From JADGGM01 sp027307005 (lineage in GTDB: Bacteria; Gemmatimonadota; Gemmatimonadetes; Gemmatimonadales; Gemmatimonadaceae), in contig DATIEP010000025.1 in NCBI GenBank assembly GCA_035455745.1, positions 11,029-75,028 on the forward strand: a stretch of 64,000 nucleotides of DNA, read 5' to 3'. The notes beneath the pieces were generated by a model. It did not search any database. It was given only the letters and a program-made list of their open reading frames with translations, and was not told the DNA's origin. How positions within the stretch are numbered: position 1 is the first letter of the stretch; the number at the start of each line of letters is the position of its first letter. The position numbers and the translations under genes are program-made. Below, in pieces: positions 27,643 through 35,102 of the stretch.

Positions 27643-28950
27643 TCAGGCGCCGGCCCGCGCGGCCGGCGTGAACTGCTCCTCTTCGGTGGAGCCCGAGAGC
27701 GCCGCCGTCGACGCCTGTCCGCCCGTCACCGCGAGCAGCACGCGATCGAAGTAGCCGGTGCCCGCCTCGCGCTGATGCTTCGTGGCCGTGTAGCCGTCGG
27801 CCTCGCGGGCGAATTCCTGCTCCTGGATGCGCACATACGCGGGCATTCCTTCGTCGTGGTACGCCCGCGCCAGATCGAACGTGTGATAGTTGATGAGATG
27901 CCAGCCGGCCAGCGTGATGAACTGGAACTTGTAGCCTAACACACCCAGCTCGCGCTGGAAGGTGGCGATCGAGGTCGCGTCCAGGTTGCGCTGCCAGTTG
28001 AAGGACGGCGAGCAGTTGTAGGCGAGCATCTTGCCCGGGTGTTCGGCGTGGATGGCGTCGGCGAACGCGCGCGCCTCGTCGAGATCCGGCTTGGCGGTCT
28101 CGAACCACAGCAGGTCGGCGTACGGCGCATAGGCCAACGCGCGTGCGATGGTCGGTTCCATGCCGCTCCGCACCGCGAAGTATCCTTCCGGCGTGCGTTC
28201 GCCGGTCGTGAACTCGCGGTCGCGCTCGTCGATGTCGCTCGTGAGCAGCGTAGCGCCCAGGCAGTCGGTCCGCGCTACGAGAATCGACGGGACGTCGCAG
28301 ACGTCGGACGCGAGACGCGCCGCGTTCAGGGTGCGGATGAACTGGGCCGTGGGCACGAGGACCTTGCCGCCCATGTGCCCGCATTTTTTTTCGGCGGCGA
28401 GCTGGTCCTCGAAGTGGACGCCCGCCGCACCGGCTTCGATCATCGCTTTCATGAGCTCGAACGCGTGAATCGGGCCGCCGAAGCCGGCTTCGGCATCGGC
28501 GACGATCGGCGCCATCCAGTAGCGGCCGACGCCGCCTTCGCTCCACTCGACCTGGTCGGCGCGCAGCAGCGCGTTGTTGAGCCGCCTAACGAGCGCCGGG
28601 ACGCTGTTCGCCGGGTAGATGCTCTGGTCGGGGTACGTCTGTCCGGCGAGGTTCGCATCGGCGGCGACCTGCCAGCCGCTCAGGTAGATCGCCTCGAGTC
28701 CGGCTTTGACCATCTGCACCGCCTGCGCGCCGGTGAGGGCGCCGAAGGTGTGCACGTAGTCGCGCTCGCGCAGCAGCGACCACAACCGCTGTGCGCCTAA
28801 CCGGGCCAGCGAGTACTCGATCCTGACCGACCCGCGCAGGCGGACGACGTCGGCGGCGGCGTAGGTGCGCGCGATGTCGCGCCAGCGCGGGGCGGTAGCC
28901 CACTGGCGGTCCAGCTCGGCGGCCTGGGACACGGCATCGATCGTGCTCAT
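27643..28950 (-). CDS. aceA: Isocitrate lyase
   Basis: 435 aa. The catalytic loop KKCGHMGGKVL is intact, with upstream WMAPIVADAEAGFGG and FELMKAMIEAGAAGVHFED. It cleaves isocitrate to glyoxylate and succinate. The ATG overlaps the aceB stop (ATGA), giving an aceB-aceA operon. GGAGCG serves as ribosome-binding site. Icd and AceK, which set flux at the same branch point, lie 11-14 kb away. Confidence 0.97.
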   Translation of the reverse strand: MSTIDAVSQAAELDRQWATAPRWRDIARTYAAADVVRLRGSVRIEYSLARLGAQRLWSLLRERDYVHTFGALTGAQAVQMVKAGLEAIYLSGWQVAADANLAGQTYPDQSIYPANSVPALVRRLNNALLRADQVEWSEGGVGRYWMAPIVADAEAGFGGPIHAFELMKAMIEAGAAGVHFEDQLAAEKKCGHMGGKVLVPTAQFIRTLNAARLASDVCDVPSILVARTDCLGATLLTSDIDERDREFTTGERTPEGYFAVRSGMEPTIARALAYAPYADLLWFETAKPDLDEARAFADAIHAEHPGKMLAYNCSPSFNWQRNLDATSIATFQRELGVLGYKFQFITLAGWHLINYHTFDLARAYHDEGMPAYVRIQEQEFAREADGYTATKHQREAGTGYFDRVLLAVTGGQASTAALSGSTEEEQFTPAARAGA

Positions 28951-30572
28951 CGGGTCGCTCCGTGGTCTACGCCGTCGCCGTCGAGCAGACGGGCGCCCGG
29001 CACGGTGAGAAACTCGGCGAAGTCGCTGCCGAGGACGAGATCATCCAGCAACTGCGCCGCGTCGCCTAACCGGATCATGTCGGGGCGGTCGCGGGTCAGG
29101 GCGGCCACTTCGGCGTCGCGCGTGCTGCGGTACCGCTCGGCCGACATCGGCGCTCCATCCTCGAGCGTCACCTGGTGGCGGATCCACTGCCAGAGCTGCG
29201 CGCGGGAAATTTCCGCGGTCGCGGTGTCTTCCATCAAGTTGTTGATGCCCACGGCGCCCGACCCGCGCAGCCACGACTCGAGGTACTGCAGGGCCACGCT
29301 CACGTTGAGCCGCACGCCGCCCACGGTGACGCTGCCGCCCGGCACGCGCGCATCCAGCAGCGCGGCGGCATCCTCCGGCACGTCCGCCCGCAGCCGTTCG
29401 CGCTGATTGGGCCGCGCGCCTAACACACCATCGAACACGTCGCGCACCACCGGCACGAGATCCGGATGCGCCACCCACGAGCCGTCGAAGCCGTCGCCTG
29501 CTTCGCGCTGCTTGTCGTCACGAACCTGCGCCAATGCGCGCGCGTTCACGGCTTCATCGCGCCGGCTCGGAATGAAGGCCGACATCCCGCCGATGGCGTG
29601 CGCTCTCCGCTTGTGGCACGTCTTGACCAGCAGCTGCGAGTACGCCCGCATGAACGGCACCGTCATCGTCACCTGCCCGCGGTCCGGCAGCACCATGTTG
29701 GCGCGGTTCCGGAATTTCTTGATCATGCTGAAGATGTAATCCCAGCGTCCGGCATTGAGCCCCGATGCGTGCTCGCGCAGCTCGTACAGAATCTCGTCCA
29801 TCTCGAACGCGGCGAGAATCGTCTCGATCAGCACGGTCGCCCGGATCGTCCCGCGCGGCACGCCCACCATCTCCTGCGCCGCGACGAACACGTCGTTCCA
29901 CAGCCGCGCCTCGCGGTGGCTCTCCATCTTGGGCAGGTAGAAATAGGGCGCCCAGCCGTTGCCGCGCCGCATCAGCTCGTGCACGTTCTGGAAGAAGTAG
30001 ATGCCGAAGTCGAACAGGCTCGCCGACACCGGCCCGCCATCCACGAGCATCCGCGGCTCGACGAGATGCCATCCGCGCGGCCGCACGAGCAGCGTCGCGA
30101 CCGTCTCGTTGAGCCGGTACCGGCGGCCGTCCGGACTGTCGAAGGTCAACGTCCCGCGCACGGCTTCCATCAGGTTCGCCTGCCCAACGGCAACGTTAGG
30201 CCACGTGGGCGACAGCGAATCCTCGAAGTCCGCCATGAACACCTTCGCGCCCGAATTCAGCGCGTTGATCATCATCTTTCGTTCGACCGGTCCCGTGATC
30301 TCGACGCGCCGGTCGAGCAACGGCGCCGGCGCGTCCGCGACGCGCCAGCTTCCGGAGCGGACCTCGGCCGTCTCGGCCAGGAAACCCGGCTGCTCACCCT
30401 TGTCCAGCGCCGCCTGACGCTCGGCGCGTCGCGCGAGCAGCGTCTCCCGGACTGGATTGAACCGCCGATGCAGCCGCGCCACGAACTGCAGCGCGTCCGC
30501 CGTGAGAGCGCTCGCCGCCTCGGGCGGTACCTCTTCCGTCAGCTCGATCCCTTCCAATGTGCTCAGTGCCAT
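28947..30572 (-). CDS. aceB: Malate synthase A
   Basis: 541 aa, the usual size of the A isoform. Motifs are MINALNSGAKVFMADFEDS, SPTWPN, LLVRPRGWHLVEPRML, PYFYLPKMESH, ATVLIETILAAFEMDEIL and SWVAHPDLVPV. It condenses glyoxylate with acetyl-CoA. The ATG at 30570-30572 is chosen; an in-frame upstream GTG at 30740 would add 56 unconserved residues. It is divergent from kdpE. Confidence 0.95.
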   Translation of the reverse strand: MALSTLEGIELTEEVPPEAASALTADALQFVARLHRRFNPVRETLLARRAERQAALDKGEQPGFLAETAEVRSGSWRVADAPAPLLDRRVEITGPVERKMMINALNSGAKVFMADFEDSLSPTWPNVAVGQANLMEAVRGTLTFDSPDGRRYRLNETVATLLVRPRGWHLVEPRMLVDGGPVSASLFDFGIYFFQNVHELMRRGNGWAPYFYLPKMESHREARLWNDVFVAAQEMVGVPRGTIRATVLIETILAAFEMDEILYELREHASGLNAGRWDYIFSMIKKFRNRANMVLPDRGQVTMTVPFMRAYSQLLVKTCHKRRAHAIGGMSAFIPSRRDEAVNARALAQVRDDKQREAGDGFDGSWVAHPDLVPVVRDVFDGVLGARPNQRERLRADVPEDAAALLDARVPGGSVTVGGVRLNVSVALQYLESWLRGSGAVGINNLMEDTATAEISRAQLWQWIRHQVTLEDGAPMSAERYRSTRDAEVAALTRDRPDMIRLGDAAQLLDDLVLGSDFAEFLTVPGARLLDGDGVDHGATR

Positions 30573-30694
30573 ACCCCTCGATCCGTGCTCGTGACGTGAA
30601 AGCCGCAAGAATTCCTCTGCTCGCAACCAAGCGCCGGGCGCTCCTGGCACCCGAATCCAGTGTGCCGCCGCGGCCTCGGATGTCCCCCTCCGAT

Positions 30695-30714
30695 CGGCCA
30701 GGCCAAACTGGCCG
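30695..30714. repeat. Inverted repeat upstream of aceB (possible operator)
   Basis: CGGCCAG (30695-30701) and CTGGCCG (30708-30714) form a perfect 7-bp inverted repeat with a 6-bp centre, about 120 bp upstream of the aceB ATG. The spacing fits a dimeric repressor site. It could also be a chance GC hairpin. Confidence 0.35.
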
Positions 30715-30849
30715 GAATGGGGTGCAAGACACGTGCTCACCTCGACTTGGCGTCATCCTACGCGGTCGACGGTGAAACGCGTCGCAGCCGGACGCCGACG
30801 CTCGGTCACAAAGTTCTCGTTGCGCGGCAAAAGCGTCGCCACACGTAGC

Positions 30850-30877
30850 TTTACACTGAACTGTACTACCACATAAT
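30850..30877 (+). promoter_or_regulatory. Sigma70-like promoter for kdpE
   Basis: TTTACA (30850-30855), a 16-bp spacer and CATAAT (30872-30877), each one base off consensus. They lie in the only AT-rich part of the intergenic region. Transcription would begin near 30884, leaving about 24 nt before the kdpE ATG, which has GGAGAG at 4 nt. Confidence 0.6.
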
Positions 30878-30907
30878 TGCATTGGGCACCGCCACCGCCG
30901 GAGAGAC

Positions 30908-31603
30908 ATGCGCGACGACACAGTTCTGGTGATCGACGACGAGCCGCAAATTCGCCGCGTCGTGAGCAACGCCCTGCAATCGGAGGTCACCCGTGTGCTC
31001 GAGGCGGCCACCGGAAGCCAGGGCATCGATCTGGCCAGCACCGAGCGCCCGTCGCTCATCGTGCTCGATCTCGGACTGCCCGATCGCGCGGGGCTCGACG
31101 TGTGCAAGGAGCTGCGCAAGTGGTCCACCGCGCCCATCGTCGTGCTCTCGGCCCGCCACTCGGACCAGGAGAAGGCGCTTCTGTTAGACACGGGCGCCGA
31201 CGACTACATCACGAAACCGTTCAGCACGATCGAGTTCACGGCGCGCATTCGCGCGAACTTGCGTCGGGCGCAGGCGGCACAGCTGGCGGCACAGGTGCAA
31301 CCGATGTCGATCGGCGATCTCCTGGTCGACCTCAACGCACGCACGCTTCGCCGCGGTGAGGCGTCGATCCACCTCACGCCGATCGAGTGGGAGCTCTTGC
31401 GCACGTTTGTGACGCAGGCCGGCCGCACGCTGACGCATCAGCAGCTCTTCAACGCCGTCTGGGGGCGGGCCTTCGGCGACCCGCAGCAGTACCTGCGCGT
31501 GCACGTGGCAAATCTCCGCCGCAAGATCGAGCAGGATGCCGTGCGTCCACAGTTGATCGTGACCGAGCCGGGCGTCGGCTATCGATTCGAGATGCCCCGC
31601 TGA
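30908..31603 (+). CDS. kdpE: KdpE-type OmpR-family response regulator
   Basis: 231 aa. The receiver has D10/D11, phospho-acceptor D54 in VLDLGLPDRAG, and Lys in DDYITKPF. The C-terminal winged helix has LTPIEWELLRTFV, LTHQQLFNAVWG and YLRVHVANLRRKIE, closest in pattern to KdpE. It probably pairs with the kinase that begins 3 bp downstream. The target kdpFABC operon is not in the window. Confidence 0.88.
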   Translation: MRDDTVLVIDDEPQIRRVVSNALQSEVTRVLEAATGSQGIDLASTERPSLIVLDLGLPDRAGLDVCKELRKWSTAPIVVLSARHSDQEKALLLDTGADDYITKPFSTIEFTARIRANLRRAQAAQLAAQVQPMSIGDLLVDLNARTLRRGEASIHLTPIEWELLRTFVTQAGRTLTHQQLFNAVWGRAFGDPQQYLRVHVANLRRKIEQDAVRPQLIVTEPGVGYRFEMPR

Positions 31604-31605
31604 CC

Positions 31606-33189
31606 GTGCGACTGTCCGGCCGCTGGGTGCCGCCCTGGCTGTTCTGGACGCTGGTGCTGGCAGCCATCACCGGCGGCATGCTGTTGCTGCGCGACAATCT
31701 CGACCAGGCCCACGTCGCCCTCATTTATCTGATGGTTGTGTTAGGCGCGAGCGCGAGCGCGGGCCGCGGGGTGGGCATCGGCCTCGCCTGCGCCGGGTTC
31801 GCACTGATCGACTTCTTCTTCCAGCCGCCCTACGAGACGCTGACCATCGACAAGCGCCCGGACTGGCTGGTTCTCATCGCGTTTCTCGCCACCGCCGCCG
31901 TGGCGACCCAGCTGCTGGCGCGCGCGCGCGCCGAAGCGGAGGGTGCGCGCCGCCGCGCCGAGGAGATCGACCGGCTGTCGTTGTTAGGCGCTGAGACCCT
32001 CAGCGTCGGGCGCGCCGACGAAGCGTTAGGCGCAATCGCGCACGTGATCCGCGATACCATCGGCGTGGCCGTGTGCGAGATCTTCGTGCGCGGCACCGCG
32101 CGCGACAATGAGGTCCGCGTGACGGGCGCCGCCGAGTCGGACCCGGGCGACGCGTCGAGCGCGTCGCGCGAGCTCGTCTCCTGGGTGGCGGCCAACGGCC
32201 GCGTGGCCGCCGAGCGCGAAGACGGGTCGCTGTTCCGCGCCACGCGGCCGCCGAACGAGAACGTCCCCTTCGATCTCGCGCTCGGCAACGCGCGCGCGCT
32301 GCTGGTTCCCCTCATCGTGCACGGGCGCACGGTGGGCGTGCTCCGCCTCGCGCACACGCACGCCCTCGCGCTCGATCCGCCGCAGCGCCGCTTCCTCGCC
32401 GCCCTCTCGTACTACGCTGCGTTAGGCATCGAGCGCGTTCGCCTCGTCGCCGAAGCCGAGCACGCCGAGGCGCTCCGCGAGGCGGACCAGCTCAAGGACG
32501 CCCTCCTCGCCTCTGTGTCGCACGACCTGCGCACGCCGCTCACCACCATCAAGGCGCTCGCGCACGACATCGCCTTCACCGGCGACGAACGCGCCGCCGT
32601 CATCGAGCAACAAGCCGACCGCCTCAACCGCATGGTAGCCGACCTGCTCGAGCTCTCTCGCCTCAACGCCGGCGCGCTCCCGGTGAGGCGCGAGCTCAAC
32701 GCCGCCGAAGACCTCGTGGGCGTGGCGATCCAGCAAGTATCCGGCGCGCTGAATGGACGCGAAGTGCGCGCATCGATCGAGTGGTCGGAGCCCGTCCTCG
32801 TGGGCCAGTTCGATTTCGTGCACTCGCTCCGGATTCTCGTGAACCTCATCGAGAACGCGCTCAAGTACTCGCCGGCCGACACGCCGATCGACATCGAAGT
32901 GCGGCGCATCGATGGGATGCTGCACATCACGGTCGCCGACCGCGGCCCGGGCATCACCGGCGCCGAGCGCGAGAGAATCTTCGACCCGTTTTATCGGCTC
33001 ATTCCCGGCGTGTCGCCGGATGACGGCGCGGGCGCCGGGTTAGGCCTGGCCATCGCGCGGCGTCTGGCCGCGGCGCAGGGCGGCAACGTGACGTACGCCG
33101 ATCGCGCCGGCGGCGGGAGTCTCTTCACGCTCGAGCTGCCGGCCTCCTCGCTCGAGGAGGCCGCGGCCGTCGAACGCGTGCACGACTAA
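31606..33189 (+). CDS. kdpD: KdpD-like sensor histidine kinase lacking the N-terminal KdpD/USP part
   Basis: 527 aa, against about 900 for classical KdpD. From the GTG start, four transmembrane segments of the DUF4118 type come first (WLFWTLVLAAITGGMLLL onward, about 8-100). A GAF-like domain follows (about 140-285), then HisKA with His306 in SVSHDLRTPLTTIKAL, and HATPase with LIENALKYSP, DRGPGITGAERE and GAGLGLAIARRLAA. The cytoplasmic KdpD kinase/USP region that senses K+ (and c-di-AMP in some species) is absent. The stop overlaps the convergent methyltransferase gene by 4 bp. Confidence 0.88.
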   Translation: MRLSGRWVPPWLFWTLVLAAITGGMLLLRDNLDQAHVALIYLMVVLGASASAGRGVGIGLACAGFALIDFFFQPPYETLTIDKRPDWLVLIAFLATAAVATQLLARARAEAEGARRRAEEIDRLSLLGAETLSVGRADEALGAIAHVIRDTIGVAVCEIFVRGTARDNEVRVTGAAESDPGDASSASRELVSWVAANGRVAAEREDGSLFRATRPPNENVPFDLALGNARALLVPLIVHGRTVGVLRLAHTHALALDPPQRRFLAALSYYAALGIERVRLVAEAEHAEALREADQLKDALLASVSHDLRTPLTTIKALAHDIAFTGDERAAVIEQQADRLNRMVADLLELSRLNAGALPVRRELNAAEDLVGVAIQQVSGALNGREVRASIEWSEPVLVGQFDFVHSLRILVNLIENALKYSPADTPIDIEVRRIDGMLHITVADRGPGITGAERERIFDPFYRLIPGVSPDDGAGAGLGLAIARRLAAAQGGNVTYADRAGGGSLFTLELPASSLEEAAAVERVHD

Positions 33190-34049
33190 CGGTCGAGGGT
33201 TCCGGCGCGCTCGAGCAGCACCACACCCGAAATCATGCGCTGCGCTTCGCGCCGCTCGGCGCTCGAAATCCGGCCCATGAAGCGCCACAGCCACGCCAGC
33301 TTCATCTCGCGGCGCAGCCGATGCGCCTCCTCGAGACTCGAGCGAAACTCGACCATGCGCCATCCGTGCGGCCGGAAGAACTTGGGCCCGTTCTCGGGAA
33401 AGAAGTGCATGCGCGAGCCGCCCGCATCCAGCGTCTTGCCCCAGGCGCGGTCCATGTATTTCTTGAGCCACGGGCTGGCGATGTCGATCAACCACTCGTG
33501 AAACGACGGCTGCGCGTGGAGATCGTCGGCGAGCGCGCCCACCTGCTCGGGCTGCAGATAGATGAGCAATCCCTCGGTCACGATCAGCGCGCGCCGGGCA
33601 TCGCCGCCTAACCGTGCGAACAGCGCGTGCCGTGCGTCCACGTCGATGAGATCGGTGGCGACCGCGTCGTACACACACTTCGGCTGGACGCCGGCCAGCG
33701 TTTCCTGCTTGTAGGCGAGGATGTCGGGCAAGTCGACGTCCGTCCACCGCAGCGCCGGCGGCAGCGCGAGTCGAAACGGCCGCGTGTCCAGGCCGGCCGC
33801 GAGATTGATGACGTGATCCACGCCATCGCGCACGAGACGCATGATGATCTCGTCGAACACGGCGGTTCGAACGATCATCGCCCACGCGCTCTGCTGGCCG
33901 CGCGGGATCGTCCGGACGATCGTCTCGCCGTGCGTCCCCGCCAAGCGGCGGGCCCACGGATCCACGAACAGCGCGTCTCTGCGCTCGCTCTCCATGGCGC
34001 GATAAAACGCCACCCAGCGAGCGGTGTCGGAGATGTGGCGGATTGGCAT
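33186..34049 (-). CDS. LCMT/PPM1-type SAM-dependent methyltransferase
   Basis: 287 aa. SAM-binding motif HVINLAAGLDTRPFRL is followed by WTDVDLPDILAYKQETL and a later LIVTEGLLIYLQPEQV. This is the leucine-carboxyl-methyltransferase-like family often annotated as putative O-methyltransferase. The substrate is unknown. It is convergent with kdpD: the TAA of kdpD and the TAG of this gene share the bases CTAA at 33186-33189. Confidence 0.85.
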   Translation of the reverse strand: MPIRHISDTARWVAFYRAMESERRDALFVDPWARRLAGTHGETIVRTIPRGQQSAWAMIVRTAVFDEIIMRLVRDGVDHVINLAAGLDTRPFRLALPPALRWTDVDLPDILAYKQETLAGVQPKCVYDAVATDLIDVDARHALFARLGGDARRALIVTEGLLIYLQPEQVGALADDLHAQPSFHEWLIDIASPWLKKYMDRAWGKTLDAGGSRMHFFPENGPKFFRPHGWRMVEFRSSLEEAHRLRREMKLAWLWRFMGRISSAERREAQRMISGVVLLERAGTLDR

Positions 34050-34078
34050 GGTTCAGCGAAGCCGCGTTCCGAGGCGGA

Positions 34079-34106
34079 GCGCTTCCCTCAGGGGATCAGG
34101 AAGCGC
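34079..34106 (-). terminator. Hairpin after infA
   Basis: An 8-bp perfect stem (GCGCTTCC/GGAAGCGC) with a 12-nt loop lies 3 bp beyond the infA stop. There is no T-run after it on the minus strand, so it is at best a weak or Rho-assisted terminator. Confidence 0.4.
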
Positions 34107-34109
34107 CCC

Positions 34110-34331
34110 TCAGTTCTTGTGCCGGAAGATGATGCGTCCTCGCGTCAAATCGTACGGCGAGACTTCGATCCGAACGCGATCGCCGGCCAGGACGCGAATC
34201 CGGAAGCGCCGCATGTTGCCGCCCAGCGTGGTCAACACCGTGTGGGTCTCGTTCACCGCGACGCGAAAGGTCGCGTTAGGCAGCACTTCAGTGACCGTGC
34301 CCTCGAGCTCGATGGCGTCCTGCTTCGACAC
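34110..34331 (-). CDS. infA: Translation initiation factor IF-1
   Basis: 73 aa OB-fold. ELEGTVTEVLPNATFRVAV, THLGG-like TTLGGNMRRFRIRVLAGDRV and SPYDLTRGRIIFRHK match IF-1 throughout. The start is GTG at 34329-34331. It follows rpsU with an 18-bp gap, so the two are probably co-transcribed. Confidence 0.97.
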   Translation of the reverse strand: MSKQDAIELEGTVTEVLPNATFRVAVNETHTVLTTLGGNMRRFRIRVLAGDRVRIEVSPYDLTRGRIIFRHKN

Positions 34332-34349
34332 AAACGCTCCGGCGACGAA

Positions 34350-34544
34350 CTAGACCGCGCGCCGTCTGGCGCGCGCGAGCCTGAGCCGCGCCGCACCGGC
34401 CTTCCGCTGCCGCGCCTCGCTCGGCTTCTCGTAATACCGCTTCTTGCGCAGGTCCTTGAGAACGCCTGCACGAATCACTTTCCGCTGGAACTGCTTGAGC
34501 ACGACGTCCAGCCGGTCGTTTTCGCCAATCACGACTTCAACCAC
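34350..34544 (-). CDS. rpsU: Ribosomal protein bS21
   Basis: 64 aa. The S21 signature is VLKQFQRKVIRAGVLKDLRK followed by RYYEKPSEARQRK and a basic Arg-rich tail. The GTG at 34542-34544 gives the normal length. The reading frame stays open upstream through a terminator hairpin to an ATG at 34619, but that extension has no similarity to S21. Confidence 0.95.
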   Translation of the reverse strand: MVEVVIGENDRLDVVLKQFQRKVIRAGVLKDLRKKRYYEKPSEARQRKAGAARLRLARARRRAV

Positions 34545-34574
34545 AATCCATCCCGCATCGAAGGTTCGCGAACC

Positions 34575-34606
34575 AAAAAAAAGGACCTGGTCGAGCCAAG
34601 GTCCTT
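34575..34606 (-). terminator. Intrinsic terminator just upstream of rpsU
   Basis: On the minus strand a stem of about 10 bp (AAGGACCT paired with AGGTCCTT, extended by TGG/CCA past one bulged base) is followed by eight T residues (34575-34582). It lies only 31 bp before the rpsU start and far from the end of gltA. It may therefore attenuate the rpsU leader rather than end another gene. A GGTTCGCGAACC palindrome (34563-34574) follows it. Confidence 0.8.
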
Positions 34607-34810
34607 CCACGTTCACCATCGGGAGCGAGCCAACCGCCCCGCCCCCGTCCTCGGAAGCTAGCGCGCGCGCCTGCGCATGGCAACCGGACTCGCCGCCAGG
34701 TACCGGTTCAGTTCGGGCGCGCGACGCACGGCCAGTGGCGGCAGCCCATCGCCGCCAGGCGGCTCCGGCGCTATCGTTTCTTCAACCATTTGCGAGGACC
34801 GTCGAACGCC

Positions 34811-35083
34811 ATGAAGCGCGGGCCAATCATCGCCACTGTGTTGATCGTTGGGCTGGCCGCATTCCTGCTCTGGTCGACGCTCGGCGCCCAACGCGTCGAG
34901 TGCCACGCGTGTGTCCAATTCTCGGGGCAACACAATTGCGCGGCCGCATCCGCGTCGACCGAGGCCGAGGCGACAAAGTCCGCCGTATCGACCGCCTGCG
35001 GCGTCATGGCTCGCGGCATGGACGAATCCATCGCCTGCGACAACACAAAGCCGGCCAGCCTCGAGTGCAAGACTCGCAGCTGA
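34811..35083 (+). CDS. Small membrane-anchored Cys-containing protein, unknown
   Basis: 90 aa. An N-terminal hydrophobic helix (IIATVLIVGLAAFLLWSTL) is followed by an exported-looking domain with six Cys (VECHACVQF, QHNCAA, STACGV, SIACDN, LECKT). The Cys spacing suggests disulfides. No family was recognised. An in-frame TTG at 34790 is an alternative start. The gene is convergent with gltA across 19 bp. Confidence 0.6.
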   Translation: MKRGPIIATVLIVGLAAFLLWSTLGAQRVECHACVQFSGQHNCAAASASTEAEATKSAVSTACGVMARGMDESIACDNTKPASLECKTRS

Positions 35084-35102
35084 CCGGCTCCTAACCGCAG
35101 CG

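Larger units (their letters stand above)
30573..30907. other. Intergenic region between divergent aceBA and kdpDE
   Basis: 335 bp without a convincing gene. It holds the plus-strand promoter-like boxes at 30850-30877 and a perfect inverted repeat at 30695-30714. The left half could alternatively encode an N-terminal extension of aceB, but its composition shows no family match. The aceB promoter should also lie here; I could not place it. Confidence 0.6.

Noticed and set aside
30573..30740. An upstream GTG start adding 56 residues to malate synthase
   Set aside because: The added sequence does not resemble malate synthase and the ATG at 30572 gives the standard length.
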